The translations under genes were made by a program, and so were the position numbers. DNA of 59,669 nt, from the NCBI GenBank assembly GCA_039025855.1, contig JBCCNL010000023.1, positions 1 through 59,669 of the forward strand, in the 5' to 3' direction. The DNA is from JBCCOW01 sp039025855 (lineage in GTDB: Bacteria; Planctomycetota; Phycisphaerae; Phycisphaerales; Phycisphaeraceae). Position 1 is the stretch's first letter. Each line of letters opens with the position of its first letter. The notes under the pieces are model-generated. The model was not told the DNA's origin, did no database searches, and was given only the letters and a program-made list of their open reading frames with translations. Below are positions 15,277 to 28,605 of this stretch, piece after piece.

Positions 15277-16125
15277 GTGTTGACCAGCGTGAGCAACCCG
15301 AAGGTGAAGGCGGTGGTTCGGCTACGCAAGGGTCGGGAGCGTCGGCGGGCCGGGCTCTTCATCGCTGAGGGCCTGCGGGAGGTCGGGCGGGCGCTCGATG
15401 CCGGGCTGCGGGCGGAGGCGATCTACCGGTGTGACGCATTGCTCAGCGAGCCCACGGGTGAAGTCTTGCAGAGCGTGGAAGCCGCCGTGGTCAGCGAAGC
15501 GGTGATGCGGAAGATGTCCTGGCATCAGGAGCCGGAGGGCGTGCTGGGGGTGTTCGAGACGCCGGCGTGGGATTGGGCACGAGACCTGCCGGCCGCAGAC
15601 GGTGGTGCGCTGGTGTTGATGGCCGCCGGGATCGAGAAGCCGGGCAACCTCGGGGCGATGGTGCGGTCGGCGGCGGCGGCGGGGTGCAGCGCGGTGGTGA
15701 GTGTCAACACAGGCGAAGCAGGGGAGGTCGACGCGTTCGCCCCGCAGGCGATCCGGAACAGCACGGGCGCGGTCTTCTCGATGCCGGTGCTCGGCGGGCT
15801 GGACCCGGAGGACGCCGTGGCTCGCCTCAAAGCAGCGGGATATAGCATCGCCGCGGCGGTCGTCCCGGGGTTTGGCAACGCATCCGGAGCCACGGTGCGG
15901 GACTACGACGCTGTGCCGTGGTGGTTGGACGGGAACCCGCGTGGCTGGGCGCTAGCAATCGGGCCCGAAGACCGCGGGCTGGACCCGCGCTGGGCCCAGC
16001 TCGCCGACGCCCTGGTCAGCATCCCCATGGCCGCCAGCCGCTGCGGCGTCGACAGCCTCAACGCGTCGGTCGCCGCCGGCGTCCTGCTGTTCCACGCCCG
16101 CTCAGCGTATCACCTCGCGCCCTGA
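15277..16125 (+). CDS. SpoU/TrmH-family RNA 2'-O-methyltransferase
   Basis: 282 residues. SPOUT-fold enzyme that methylates a ribose 2'-OH in rRNA or tRNA with SAM. An N-terminal substrate-binding domain ('KAVVRLRKGRERRRAGLFIAEG') is followed by the three family motifs: 'IEKPGNLGAMVRSA' (motif 1), 'ALAIGPEDRGLD' (motif 2) and 'IPMAASRCGVDSLNASVAAGVLLF' (motif 3). The start is uncertain. GTG at 15277 is chosen because TATCGT ends six bases before it and the domain begins soon after; ATG 15235 and GTG 15289 are alternatives. Whether it modifies 23S rRNA (RlmB-like) or tRNA cannot be told. The next gene follows at 18 bp. Confidence 0.88.
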   Translation: MLTSVSNPKVKAVVRLRKGRERRRAGLFIAEGLREVGRALDAGLRAEAIYRCDALLSEPTGEVLQSVEAAVVSEAVMRKMSWHQEPEGVLGVFETPAWDWARDLPAADGGALVLMAAGIEKPGNLGAMVRSAAAAGCSAVVSVNTGEAGEVDAFAPQAIRNSTGAVFSMPVLGGLDPEDAVARLKAAGYSIAAAVVPGFGNASGATVRDYDAVPWWLDGNPRGWALAIGPEDRGLDPRWAQLADALVSIPMAASRCGVDSLNASVAAGVLLFHARSAYHLAP

Positions 16126-16129
16126 TGCC

Positions 16130-16142
16130 TACAATCCGGGCT
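16130..16142 (+). promoter_or_regulatory. -10 box for leaderless hypothetical gene
   Basis: TACAAT (16130-16135) then seven bases to the ATG at 16143; it straddles the end of the upstream methyltransferase gene region. Confidence 0.4.
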
Positions 16143-16625
16143 ATGAATGAGACCACAACAAGCTGGCTGGACGGCGTCGCAGAAAAGCTCCGGGACGCGG
16201 GGGTGTTTGCCGAGGTCACCATCGGCGACAAGGGCGTGCTCTGCCGGGCACGCGAGATCGAGGACGAGGCGTTCTATTTCATCGACCCCGCCGCGCCGGG
16301 CCCCGCCGGCGAGACCGGCGTCTGGGCCGGGCTGTTCACCGCCAACCGCTGGCTCAGCGAGTCCATCGAGGCCGATCTGCTCCACACCGGCGACAAGATG
16401 GAAGACTTGCTTGAAGAGGAGCTGGTCGATCTGGGCCTGGAGCAGAAGCTCCCGATTGAGCACTTCCGGGACGACGCCAAGCGGTTTGTGTTCCGGTCGT
16501 GGATCACGGCCGAGGGCCCGGAAGGCCTAACCAGCGAGGCCACCGCCGAGAAGTTCGCAACCGTCGTGCGGGCCTACGAAGCGTGCTTCTACGAGCTCGG
16601 GGACATGTCGCCCGAGGAAGAGTGA
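16143..16625 (+). CDS. Conserved-looking hypothetical cytoplasmic protein
   Basis: 160 residues, acidic, no signal peptide or membrane segment; family not recognised. It begins 'MNETTTSWLDGVAEKLRDAG' and ends 'SPEEE'. Alternating predicted strands ('VFAEVTIGDKGVLCRAREI', 'EAFYFIDP') and helices ('ESIEADLLHTGDKMEDLLEEELVDLG') suggest a compact alpha/beta fold. The start is supported by the TACAAT box seven bases upstream, and composition matches the flanking genes. It sits between the SpoU and glycosyltransferase genes on the same strand, but its own -10 box suggests separate transcription. The following 243 bp (16626-16868) hold no feature I can name. Confidence 0.65.
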   Translation: MNETTTSWLDGVAEKLRDAGVFAEVTIGDKGVLCRAREIEDEAFYFIDPAAPGPAGETGVWAGLFTANRWLSESIEADLLHTGDKMEDLLEEELVDLGLEQKLPIEHFRDDAKRFVFRSWITAEGPEGLTSEATAEKFATVVRAYEACFYELGDMSPEEE

Positions 16626-16868
16626 CCGACCGGCGACAGGCATCAAACGCGACACTCGGGGCACTGTTGCAAAGTTTTAGGTGCAAACGCTCAGCGTTGG
16701 GGGTTGAAGCGAGCCGAGGTCTTGCTAGGTTATCTGCGTGACCGTCGGCGGACCCCGCACCAGCCGCCGAGATACGGTCACAGGTCAGGGAAGACCGCAC
16801 GGGCTGCTTACATCCCCAGGTCTGGTGGCGATATCACCGGCGGTCGAGGTCCGCCGGAAAGGATCACG

Positions 16869-18350
16869 ATGCGTGTGCTCATGCTCGGCTGGGAGTTCCC
16901 CCCGTTTATCTCGGGAGGGCTCGGGACCGCCTGCTTCGGACTGACCAAAGGGTTGGCCGGGCTTGGCACGGATGTCACCTTCGTCCTGCCCAAAGCGGTC
17001 GGGTCGGATTACCACGATCACGTCCGGCTCCTGAGCCCGCAGTCCCCGCGTGCCGCCCAGGGCGGCCGAGCCCCCGCTGATGTCGCGTCCAGCTTCACCG
17101 CCGCCGCGTCTGCGCAGACCGCCATCGACGCCCAGCAGACCGGTATCGCCGTCGATGCCTCCCCCCCCGACCCCACCACGACCGACCCGACAAGCCCCGA
17201 GCCCCCCGCCCTCCCCGGCGTCGAGTTCCGTGCCGTCCCCTCCCGCATCACCAGCCCCTACCCCCAATCACCCTCCCACACCGGCAGCGGCATCGGCCTC
17301 GTCCAAAGCGGCACCTTCACCGCCGACGCCAACGGCACCACCCAAAGCACCACCCCGAACGGCGACACCCACGCCCACACCGTCGAGCCCATCGTCGAGG
17401 CCGCCTCACCCGGCCAGGAATACAGCGGCGACCTCTTCGGCGAGACCCGCCGCTACGCCGACCTCTGCGTCGATCTCGCCGCCGGCGAAGACTTCGACGT
17501 CATCCACGCCCACGACTGGCTGACCTTCCCCGCCGGTGCCGCCGTCGCCAAAGCCACCGGCAAGCCGCTGATCGTCCACGTCCACTCCACCGAGTTCGAC
17601 CGTGCCGGCGACAACGGCCACCACCAGCTCTTCGCCATCGAACGCGAAGGCCTCCTCGCCGCCGACCGCGTCATCGCCGTCTCCCACCTCACCAGGCGTG
17701 TCCTCGAGTCCCGCTACGGCTGCCCCTCCCACAAAATCACCGTCATCTACAACGGCATCGAGAACGGCAAGCCCTACACCAAGCTCAACGCCCCCGACCC
17801 CGCCCCCATCGCCAAGACCGACAAGGTCGTCCTCTACCTCGGCCGCATCACCATGCAGAAGGGCCCCGAGTACTTCATCCACGCCGCCAAGCGCGTCCTG
17901 GAAAAGATGGACAACGTCAAGTTCGTCATGGCCGGCGCCGGCGACAAGGTCCGCGAGGTCATCGAGCTCGCCGCCCGCCACGGCATCGGGCACAAGGTCC
18001 TCTTCACCGGCTTCCTCCGTGGCGACGACGTCGCCAAGGTCTTCTCCATGGCCGACGTCTACGTCATGCCCTCCGTCTCCGAGCCCTTCGGCATCGCCCC
18101 CCTCGAAGCCATCAGCCACGACGTCCCCGTCATCATCTCCAAGACCTCCGGCGTCTCCGAAGTCCTCCAACACGTCTTGAAGGTCGACTTCTGGGACATC
18201 GACGAGATGGCCAACAAGATCGTCGCCGTCCTCAAATATCCTCCCCTCGGCGTCACCCTCCGCCAGCACGCCGACCTCGAATCCCGCCGCCTCACCTGGG
18301 GCGACGCCGCCGAAGCTTGCCGCGACGTGTACACCTCACTCGTGAACTAA
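16869..18350 (+). CDS. Glycogen/starch synthase-like glycosyltransferase (GT-B fold)
   Basis: 493 residues. The N-terminal 'MRVLMLGWEFPPFISGGLGTACFGLTKGL' is the starch-synthase catalytic signature (the xxGGLGxxx loop that binds ADP-glucose). The C-terminal GT4 half has 'VLYLGRITMQKGPEYFIHAAKRV', 'FTGFLRGDDVAKVFSMADVYVMPSVSEPFGIAPLEA' and 'VIISKTSGVSEVL'. Between the two lies a low-complexity Pro/Thr/Ala-rich stretch of about 110 residues (roughly 62-180), unusual for the family. The start has GGAAAGGA upstream. It probably transfers hexose in glycogen or surface-glycan synthesis; donor and acceptor are unknown. The lipoprotein gene follows after 3 bp. Confidence 0.82.
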   Translation: MRVLMLGWEFPPFISGGLGTACFGLTKGLAGLGTDVTFVLPKAVGSDYHDHVRLLSPQSPRAAQGGRAPADVASSFTAAASAQTAIDAQQTGIAVDASPPDPTTTDPTSPEPPALPGVEFRAVPSRITSPYPQSPSHTGSGIGLVQSGTFTADANGTTQSTTPNGDTHAHTVEPIVEAASPGQEYSGDLFGETRRYADLCVDLAAGEDFDVIHAHDWLTFPAGAAVAKATGKPLIVHVHSTEFDRAGDNGHHQLFAIEREGLLAADRVIAVSHLTRRVLESRYGCPSHKITVIYNGIENGKPYTKLNAPDPAPIAKTDKVVLYLGRITMQKGPEYFIHAAKRVLEKMDNVKFVMAGAGDKVREVIELAARHGIGHKVLFTGFLRGDDVAKVFSMADVYVMPSVSEPFGIAPLEAISHDVPVIISKTSGVSEVLQHVLKVDFWDIDEMANKIVAVLKYPPLGVTLRQHADLESRRLTWGDAAEACRDVYTSLVN

Positions 18351-18353
18351 GCC

Positions 18354-18872
18354 ATGAGAATCCTGCCGAGTATTGCGGTGTGCTCTATCGCGATATTCAC
18401 CTGGGGATGCAGCGGAGTAGAGGACCCGGCACCGGAAGCGGGTCCGATGCCTCTCAACCGTGGGAACGTAAAACGTTACACGAGCTATTCATACGACTAT
18501 GCCTACTCGCAACACGAGGTCAGGTGGAAAGTAGATGGCAAGTTATTGCAGCCAGAAGAGCGTTTGAAGAACGTCCTTACCTCGACCTCACACGTGCATA
18601 ACGTCGTCTCAAAGCAGATGCAGCAAAGGATGCTGGAGCGAAAAAAAGAAGATCACAAACCCGGCTTTTCGTTCGCTGCATTCTGTATTTCCCTTGATCC
18701 AGACATTGTCATCATTTGCGGTCAGGATCACACGATGGCGGGCGCGTTGCCAATTTCTCATCTGATCGATAGCTCACACGCTGAAAAGATCAACGGTGAT
18801 TCGTTTCGGTCTCTGCCTCTATATGCAGGAACACGCCTGCCAGACACAAGCGGCATGTGGGGGGGTAACTGA
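18354..18872 (+). CDS. Hypothetical lipoprotein, apparently frameshifted at its 3' end
   Basis: 172 residues as written. The lipobox signal is 'MRILPSIAVCSIAIFTWGC', with Cys19 as the likely lipidated residue. The body is not recognised ('RYTSYSYDYAYSQHEVRWKVDGKLL'). The frame ends four codons after a run of seven G (18859-18865). In the +1 frame the next 46 codons read as plausible protein ('EARDHFKIGSPTDTQDVVIF' onward) and stop at 19005. With six G the gene would be about 216 residues. A sequencing error, a real frameshift or slippage could explain this. It is more AT-rich than its neighbours and placed directly behind the glycosyltransferase gene. Confidence 0.65.
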   Translation: MRILPSIAVCSIAIFTWGCSGVEDPAPEAGPMPLNRGNVKRYTSYSYDYAYSQHEVRWKVDGKLLQPEERLKNVLTSTSHVHNVVSKQMQQRMLERKKEDHKPGFSFAAFCISLDPDIVIICGQDHTMAGALPISHLIDSSHAEKINGDSFRSLPLYAGTRLPDTSGMWGGN

Positions 18873-19092
18873 AGCGCGAGACCATTTCAAAATAGGTTCC
18901 CCGACGGATACGCAAGACGTTGTGATATTCGAAAACGACGAAATCTCCATCTCATTGCGCCGACACTCGCAACACCTGATCGAGGCTGTCCGCATTGAAA
19001 AATGAAAACCCTATTCCAGTGATCTGATCCTGGCGATTGGGTTTTCGTGCTATCGCACACCTCTCCATTGCCGTAGCACGCAGTGCCTGTTG

Positions 19093-19572
19093 CTATGGCG
19101 AGTGCTTTGTCGCCGCACCCGACCCACCAATCAAATCAATACTCGTCCCGCCGTCGACGCTCGCCGTCATCAGGCTGTAGCTCCACGCGCCGTTGGTCTT
19201 CGTGCCGACGACCCGCAGCGTCGCGCTGCCGTTCGGCCCGCTGACGTCGTAGGACAAGTCGGCGTCACCATCATCGTTCACGAAGTTGATGCTGCCGCTG
19301 ATCCCCATCCCCGCCTCGATCGGCTCGCCGAGTTCGGCGACCAAGGCCGGGTTGTTCTGAGCCGCGGTCAGCGCGTCCTCGTACGGCTGCGACCCCTTAA
19401 GCATCCCGAACACCGAGCCGACCAGCAGTGTGATCACCCCGCCACAGACCAGCACCGGCGAAAGCACCAGCAGCGGCACCAACCACTTCCAGTTCCGACC
19501 GAACCACGACTTCCGCGGCGGCGCGGGCTCGGGAAACGCTCCTTCCGACGGGTGGCCTGAATCAAACGCCAT
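19093..19572 (-). CDS. Coa1-like membrane protein (cytochrome oxidase assembly factor fold)
   Basis: 159 residues. A proline-rich N-terminal tail is followed by one membrane helix ('WLVPLLVLSPVLVCGGVITLLVGSVFGML'). The exposed domain reads 'SQPYEDALTAAQNNPALVAELGEPIEAGMGISGSINFVNDDGDADLSYDVSGPNG...'. The 'Y..Al..a..np.v...lG.PI..g' start with following beta strands matches the bacterial Coa1/Tim21-like family, often found in planctomycetes as small anchored proteins. A role in oxidase assembly is not established for these homologues. GAGGAG lies about nine bases before the ATG. It is 47 bp downstream of secA on the same strand. Confidence 0.7.
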   Translation of the reverse strand: MAFDSGHPSEGAFPEPAPPRKSWFGRNWKWLVPLLVLSPVLVCGGVITLLVGSVFGMLKGSQPYEDALTAAQNNPALVAELGEPIEAGMGISGSINFVNDDGDADLSYDVSGPNGSATLRVVGTKTNGAWSYSLMTASVDGGTSIDLIGGSGAATKHSP

Positions 19573-19622
19573 GGCGGTCTTCTCCTCGACAGGGTGCGGG
19601 CCCGTGGAGGGTACCTGATCGC

Positions 19623-23672
<4,050 letters not shown>

Positions 23673-23818
23673 GGTGGGATTCCGGGTGGGCCCAGCCTTC
23701 GCGGCGGGCGGGTGGATCGTTGGGGAAGGACGCGCCTCAGCATCAGGAAGGGACGCCGGGACGCAGCTTGCGGTTTCAAGTTGGGATCGAATGGGAGTGG
23801 ACAGCCGACACAGAACGG

Positions 23819-24145
23819 TCAGGCCGAGATGGGCGGCGGCCGATTGGCCCTTGAGCGTGCCGCCAGAAGCCCCGTACCCATGTGGGGCCGATCCGCCCCT
23901 CCCACCAGGCCCGCCGAGAAGGTCGCAGCGTCGAGTTCCATCCGCCCGGCGGTCGCCGTTGAGCGCTGCCGTTCTTGCGTGAGCCGCTTGGCCGCCTGCG
24001 TCAGCTCACGCACCACCTGCCGGACCACCTCCGCCTGCGCCGCCCGCTGGCTGGTGTCCCCGGCCGAACCCGCGGTCGCCGGCACCGTCACCCCCGCACA
24101 GAGCACGAACGACAGCGCCAGCAGCGGGGCCGACAGCGGCAGCAT
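23819..24145 (-). CDS. Small exported protein, unknown
   Basis: 108 residues. 'MLPLSAPLLALSFVLCAGVTVPATA' is a signal peptide. It is followed by a predicted helix with heptad-like spacing ('SQRAAQAEVVRQVVRELTQAAKRLTQERQ') and a small C-terminal tail. Family not recognised. The open frame runs much further upstream, antisense to sucC, but those codons are a GC-rich shadow; an AGGAA lies about eight bases before this ATG. It is divergent from sucC. No feature is seen in the short gap to secA (23673-23818). Confidence 0.6.
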   Translation of the reverse strand: MLPLSAPLLALSFVLCAGVTVPATAGSAGDTSQRAAQAEVVRQVVRELTQAAKRLTQERQRSTATAGRMELDAATFSAGLVGGADRPHMGTGLLAARSRANRPPPISA

Positions 24146-24233
24146 ATTGGACCGTTCCTGAATCACTACGAGGATTATCGACGCTTTCCCCCCGCCGGGC
24201 AACCACCAGCACCCACTCTTCGGCGACCACCGG

Positions 24234-24247
24234 TATAGTGCCCAGCC
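24234..24247 (+). promoter_or_regulatory. -10 box before sucC
   Basis: TATAGT (24234-24239) then eight bases to the ATG at 24248; no ribosome site. Confidence 0.45.
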
Positions 24248-25453
<1,206 letters not shown>

Positions 25454-25461
25454 CCCACACC

Positions 25462-26484
25462 ATGCCACGGGACGCCCTGCCGGTCCTTATGAGCATCAAA
25501 CGCTTCGCATCACGATGCGTCCACTGGGTGCTCGCCGTATCCGGCGGCACGCTGCTGTTATTCACAATCCTCGCTTACGCCGCGCCCTGGTGGTGGGTCT
25601 TCGCCGGTTTCGAGGCCTTCCGCATCCAAACCTCCCTCGGCCTAACGGCGATCGCCGTGGCCCAGGCCATCCTCCCCCGCCGCCGCTGGCTCAGCATTGT
25701 TTGGCTCGCCGGCGTCCTCATCAACGCCATCGCCGTCCTGCCCTGGACCACGGCCGCCCCCAACCACGCACCACCAGCTGACGCCCCAACACTCCGGGTC
25801 ATGCAGCTCAATGTCCAATCCGAGAACCGGCAGTTCCAACGCATCGCCGACCACGTCCACGCGACCCAGCCCGACCTCGTGTTCTTCCAGGAAATGAACC
25901 ACCTCACCCGCGACCACCTGGTCAAACACCTGCACGGCTACCGGCTGCACACCGACGCCAACGACAGCGGCGGACGCGGCATCGGCCTCTTCGTCCCGCA
26001 GGACTCCACCCTCGACATCCGGACCAACATCATCCCCGTTCACAGTGACCAGCGTCCCAGGCAGTTCGTCCATGCCGAGGTCCAGACCGCCCAGGGCCCC
26101 ATCCACCTGCTCAGCGTGCATATCAGACGGCCCGGCAACGACGCCGCCGCCCTCGTTCAACAACGTGAACTCAACGCCATCGCCCAGTGGGCCGAGCCCT
26201 TCGCCCAAACACCCGCCGCGCTCATCGCGCTCGGTGATTTCAACATGGTCCCCTGGTCGCACGGCCTCCGGAAACTCCGCCACAACACCGGCCTCACCCC
26301 AGCCCGCCAGGCCTGGCACACCCCCACCTGGCCGATCACCCTCCCAAGGGTTGCCCGCGTAACGATCGACCTCGCCATCCACACCCCAGCGATCCAAACA
26401 AGTAACTACCACACAGGACCCGACCTCGGCTCCGACCACCTCCCCCTGCACCTTGACATCCGCCTCGTTCCCCACAACCCTTAA
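25462..26484 (+). CDS. Endonuclease/exonuclease/phosphatase family membrane protein
   Basis: 340 residues. The N-terminus carries three hydrophobic helices ('CVHWVLAVSGGTLLLFTILAYA', 'TAIAVAQAIL', 'IVWLAGVLINAIAVLPW'). The EEP catalytic domain then starts at 'LRVMQLNVQSENRQFQRIADHV', with 'PDLVFFQEM' (Glu metal ligand), 'SVHIRRPG', 'IALGDFNMVPWS' (GDFN) and C-terminal 'GSDHLPLHLDI' (catalytic His). It probably hydrolyses phosphodiesters at or outside the membrane; the substrate is unknown. The start could be 25462 or the ATG at 25489, which fits a signal-anchor better; neither has a clear ribosome site. It lies 8 bp after sucC, so it is probably cotranscribed. Confidence 0.82.
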   Translation: MPRDALPVLMSIKRFASRCVHWVLAVSGGTLLLFTILAYAAPWWWVFAGFEAFRIQTSLGLTAIAVAQAILPRRRWLSIVWLAGVLINAIAVLPWTTAAPNHAPPADAPTLRVMQLNVQSENRQFQRIADHVHATQPDLVFFQEMNHLTRDHLVKHLHGYRLHTDANDSGGRGIGLFVPQDSTLDIRTNIIPVHSDQRPRQFVHAEVQTAQGPIHLLSVHIRRPGNDAAALVQQRELNAIAQWAEPFAQTPAALIALGDFNMVPWSHGLRKLRHNTGLTPARQAWHTPTWPITLPRVARVTIDLAIHTPAIQTSNYHTGPDLGSDHLPLHLDIRLVPHNP

Positions 26485-26605
26485 ACCAGCACCCGCCGAC
26501 CTCCCCGGCTATCCCCTCAGTTCTTCCGATCTCGGGAATACTCTCCCGCCCTTGCTCATTAAACCCGAGCACACGTACCCACCTCCACCCCACACGAGAA
26601 CCATC

Positions 26606-27358
26606 ATGAACATCCAAGGGTCTACCGTCCTCGTCACCGGCGCCAACCGCGGCATCGGCAAGTCCATCGTCGAAGCCTTCGTCGCCGCCGGCGCCGCCAA
26701 GGTCTACGCCACCGCCCGCAACCCGGACTCGGTCCAACCCCTCATCGAGGCCCACGGCGACACCATCGTGCCGCTCGCCCTCGACCTCTCAAGCCCCGAC
26801 ACGATCACCGCAGCCGCCCAGGCCGCCACCGACGTCACCATCGTCGTCAACAACGGCGGCGTCCTCCGGGCCGGCGACCCGCTTAGCGATGCCGTACTCG
26901 ACAACATCGACTTCGAGTTCGACGTCAACGTCAAGGGCCTCGTCCGCGTCGCCCAGGCCTTCGCCCCAGTCCTCAAGGCCAACGGTGGGCCCGACAGCCC
27001 CACCGCGCTGGTCCAGCTCAACTCCGTCGCATCCCTCAAAAACTTCGCCGGCTTCACCAGCTACTCCGCCTCCAAAGCCGCCGCCTACTCCCTGACCCAG
27101 GGCCTCCGCGAAGCCCTCGCCGAGCAGAACACGCTCGTGGTCAGCGTCCACCCAGGCCCGATCCAGACCGACATGGCCACCGGCGCCGGCTTCCCCGAGG
27201 ACATGACCGAGCCCCCCACCATCGTCGCCGACAGCGTCATCGACGGGATCAACAACGACCAGTTCCACGTGTTCCCCGACAAGATGGCCCGCGACTTCTG
27301 GGCTGCCTACCAGGGCTTCGCCCAAGCGGTCGTTGAACCCACCATGGCCGAGGCTTGA
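26606..27358 (+). CDS. Short-chain dehydrogenase/reductase (SDR)
   Basis: 250-residue NAD(P)-dependent oxidoreductase of the classical SDR type. 'TVLVTGANRGIGKSIVEAF' is the nucleotide-binding TGxxxGxG, 'IVVNNGG' replaces the usual NNAG, the catalytic Ser is in 'LVQLNSVASLKNF', and 'YSASKAAAYSL' is the YxxxK pair. An Arg close to the first motif ('ATARNPDSVQPL') hints at NADPH preference. The ATG at 26606 is chosen because the TGxxxGxG motif follows at residue 10; the longer frame is Pro/Thr noise. The substrate is unknown. A hairpin terminator follows. Confidence 0.9.
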   Translation: MNIQGSTVLVTGANRGIGKSIVEAFVAAGAAKVYATARNPDSVQPLIEAHGDTIVPLALDLSSPDTITAAAQAATDVTIVVNNGGVLRAGDPLSDAVLDNIDFEFDVNVKGLVRVAQAFAPVLKANGGPDSPTALVQLNSVASLKNFAGFTSYSASKAAAYSLTQGLREALAEQNTLVVSVHPGPIQTDMATGAGFPEDMTEPPTIVADSVIDGINNDQFHVFPDKMARDFWAAYQGFAQAVVEPTMAEA

Positions 27359-27391
27359 GCCCACGCGTCAACCCATCCGATCACCCCCTTT

Positions 27392-27426
27392 ACACGGCCG
27401 GCGTCCACTGTGGATACCGGCCGTGT
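27392..27426 (+). terminator. Hairpin after SDR gene
   Basis: Ten-base stem ACACGGCCGG / CCGGCCGTGT with a 15-base loop, then TTGTTG. Weak U-run, so intrinsic termination is plausible but not certain. Confidence 0.5.
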
Positions 27427-27465
27427 TGTTGATCCCGAACCGAGCCGACCTCGCCTCCGCCCCGC

Positions 27466-27477
27466 TACACTCGCCGC
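27466..27477 (+). promoter_or_regulatory. -10 box for leaderless small gene
   Basis: TACACT (27466-27471) then CGCCGC and the ATG at 27478. Confidence 0.45.
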
Positions 27478-27672
27478 ATGAAACACGAACCCCTGCTCGC
27501 CGAGCTCGACCGGCTCCGCAAAGACCTCGACCCCGACCCCACCGACATCGAATACCTCGCCCTCCACCACGCCTTCGTCTTCATCAGCTACCAGCACTCC
27601 GCCTTCATGAAGTACGTCGAAGAGGCCAGTGAACGCGGCGAGTTCGCCGAGTACGACGAAGAGAACGCCTAA
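27478..27672 (+). CDS. Small conserved-looking hypothetical protein
   Basis: 64 residues, acidic, predicted helical throughout: 'LLAELDRLRKDLDPDP' then 'YLALHHAFVFISYQHSAFMKYVEEASERGEFAEYDEE'. There is no signal or membrane segment and the family is not recognised. Coding is supported by a TACACT box exactly six bases before the ATG and by position between a terminator and the convergent AraC gene, whose stop is 9 bp beyond this stop. The pattern resembles small single-domain partner proteins, but that is only an impression. Confidence 0.55.
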   Translation: MKHEPLLAELDRLRKDLDPDPTDIEYLALHHAFVFISYQHSAFMKYVEEASERGEFAEYDEENA

Positions 27673-27681
27673 CACTCACCC

Positions 27682-28509
27682 TTACAGCTCTCGGCCTTCC
27701 GCCGCCCAGACCCGCCGACGGTAGTCGCGCGGCGCCTCCCCGGTCCGGGCCTTGACCAGCCGTGAGAAGTGGAACGGGCTCGCGAACCCCACCCGGTACG
27801 CCGCCTCCGCTACGCTCAGCCCCGTGTCCCGCAGCAGCGCCAGCCCGTAGTCGACCCGCGTGTCCCACAGCAGACGCAGCGGCGTCGTGTCCAGGTGCCG
27901 CCGACACAGCCGCGCCAGGTGCGGCCCGCTCACCGACGCCGACGCCGCCAGATCGTCCAGCGTCAGCGGCTCCGCATAGCGCGTGTCGATCGCCCGCCGC
28001 ATCGACAGCAACGGCGTCGGCACCCGCTCCGACACCGCCGGCCCCGCATCATCACCAGACAGGTAGTCCGCCAGATACGTCAGCCCAAGCTGCACCAGCG
28101 GACCCGACACCGACTCTCGCCGGTCCGGCATCAAGCTGTACCCCAACTCGAAGACCCGACGCATCAGCCGACCCTCCTCACGGACCGCTGGGCTCCGCCC
28201 CTTCAGCCCCGCAACCCGACGCCGCTGCTCCGGACTCGGCCAGTCCGCAAGGCTCAGCATGATCCATCGATGCACGGTTTCGACCTCTCGGTCAAACGTG
28301 AACAGCTCCCGCCCCCCCGGCCACTGGCACACCACCTGCCCCGGTCGAACAGCCCGGTCCACCCCGTCGGTCGTCACCACCGCCGACCCCGTCTCCACCA
28401 TGAATAGTTGGATATCCGACTGAACCCGCGGCCCAAACACCGAGCCCGGCGAATAATCGATCTCCCCAAACAGCACCGATCGGATACGCGGAAGATCAAT
28501 TTCAGGCAT
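27682..28509 (-). CDS. AraC-family transcriptional regulator
   Basis: 275 residues. The N-terminal cupin-like sensing half ('SDIQLFMVETGSAVVTTDGVDRAVRPGQVVCQWPGG') is followed by the C-terminal double helix-turn-helix: 'LTLDDLAASASVSGPHLARLCRRHL' and 'LSVAEAAYRVGFASPFHFSRLVKARTGEAPRDYR'. The last part matches the AraC/XylS signature well. The start is set at MPEIDLPR (28509); upstream codons run into the intergenic space. It is divergent from a phytanoyl-CoA dioxygenase-like gene 96 bp away. A sugar or small-molecule sensor controlling that dioxygenase is the likely role, inferred from the arrangement. Confidence 0.88.
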   Translation of the reverse strand: MPEIDLPRIRSVLFGEIDYSPGSVFGPRVQSDIQLFMVETGSAVVTTDGVDRAVRPGQVVCQWPGGRELFTFDREVETVHRWIMLSLADWPSPEQRRRVAGLKGRSPAVREEGRLMRRVFELGYSLMPDRRESVSGPLVQLGLTYLADYLSGDDAGPAVSERVPTPLLSMRRAIDTRYAEPLTLDDLAASASVSGPHLARLCRRHLDTTPLRLLWDTRVDYGLALLRDTGLSVAEAAYRVGFASPFHFSRLVKARTGEAPRDYRRRVWAAEGREL

Positions 28510-28605
28510 TACTATGCAATACCCGACTATGGGCATTCCCGCAACCCATGCGATACTTATCACGCACGATCAACTCGCTTTTTCTCTCCTTTGGAGCCCG
28601 ACCCG

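Noticed and set aside
26453..26605. N-terminal extension of the SDR gene
   Set aside because: Pro/Thr-rich codons with no family match; the TGxxxGxG motif places the start at 26606.
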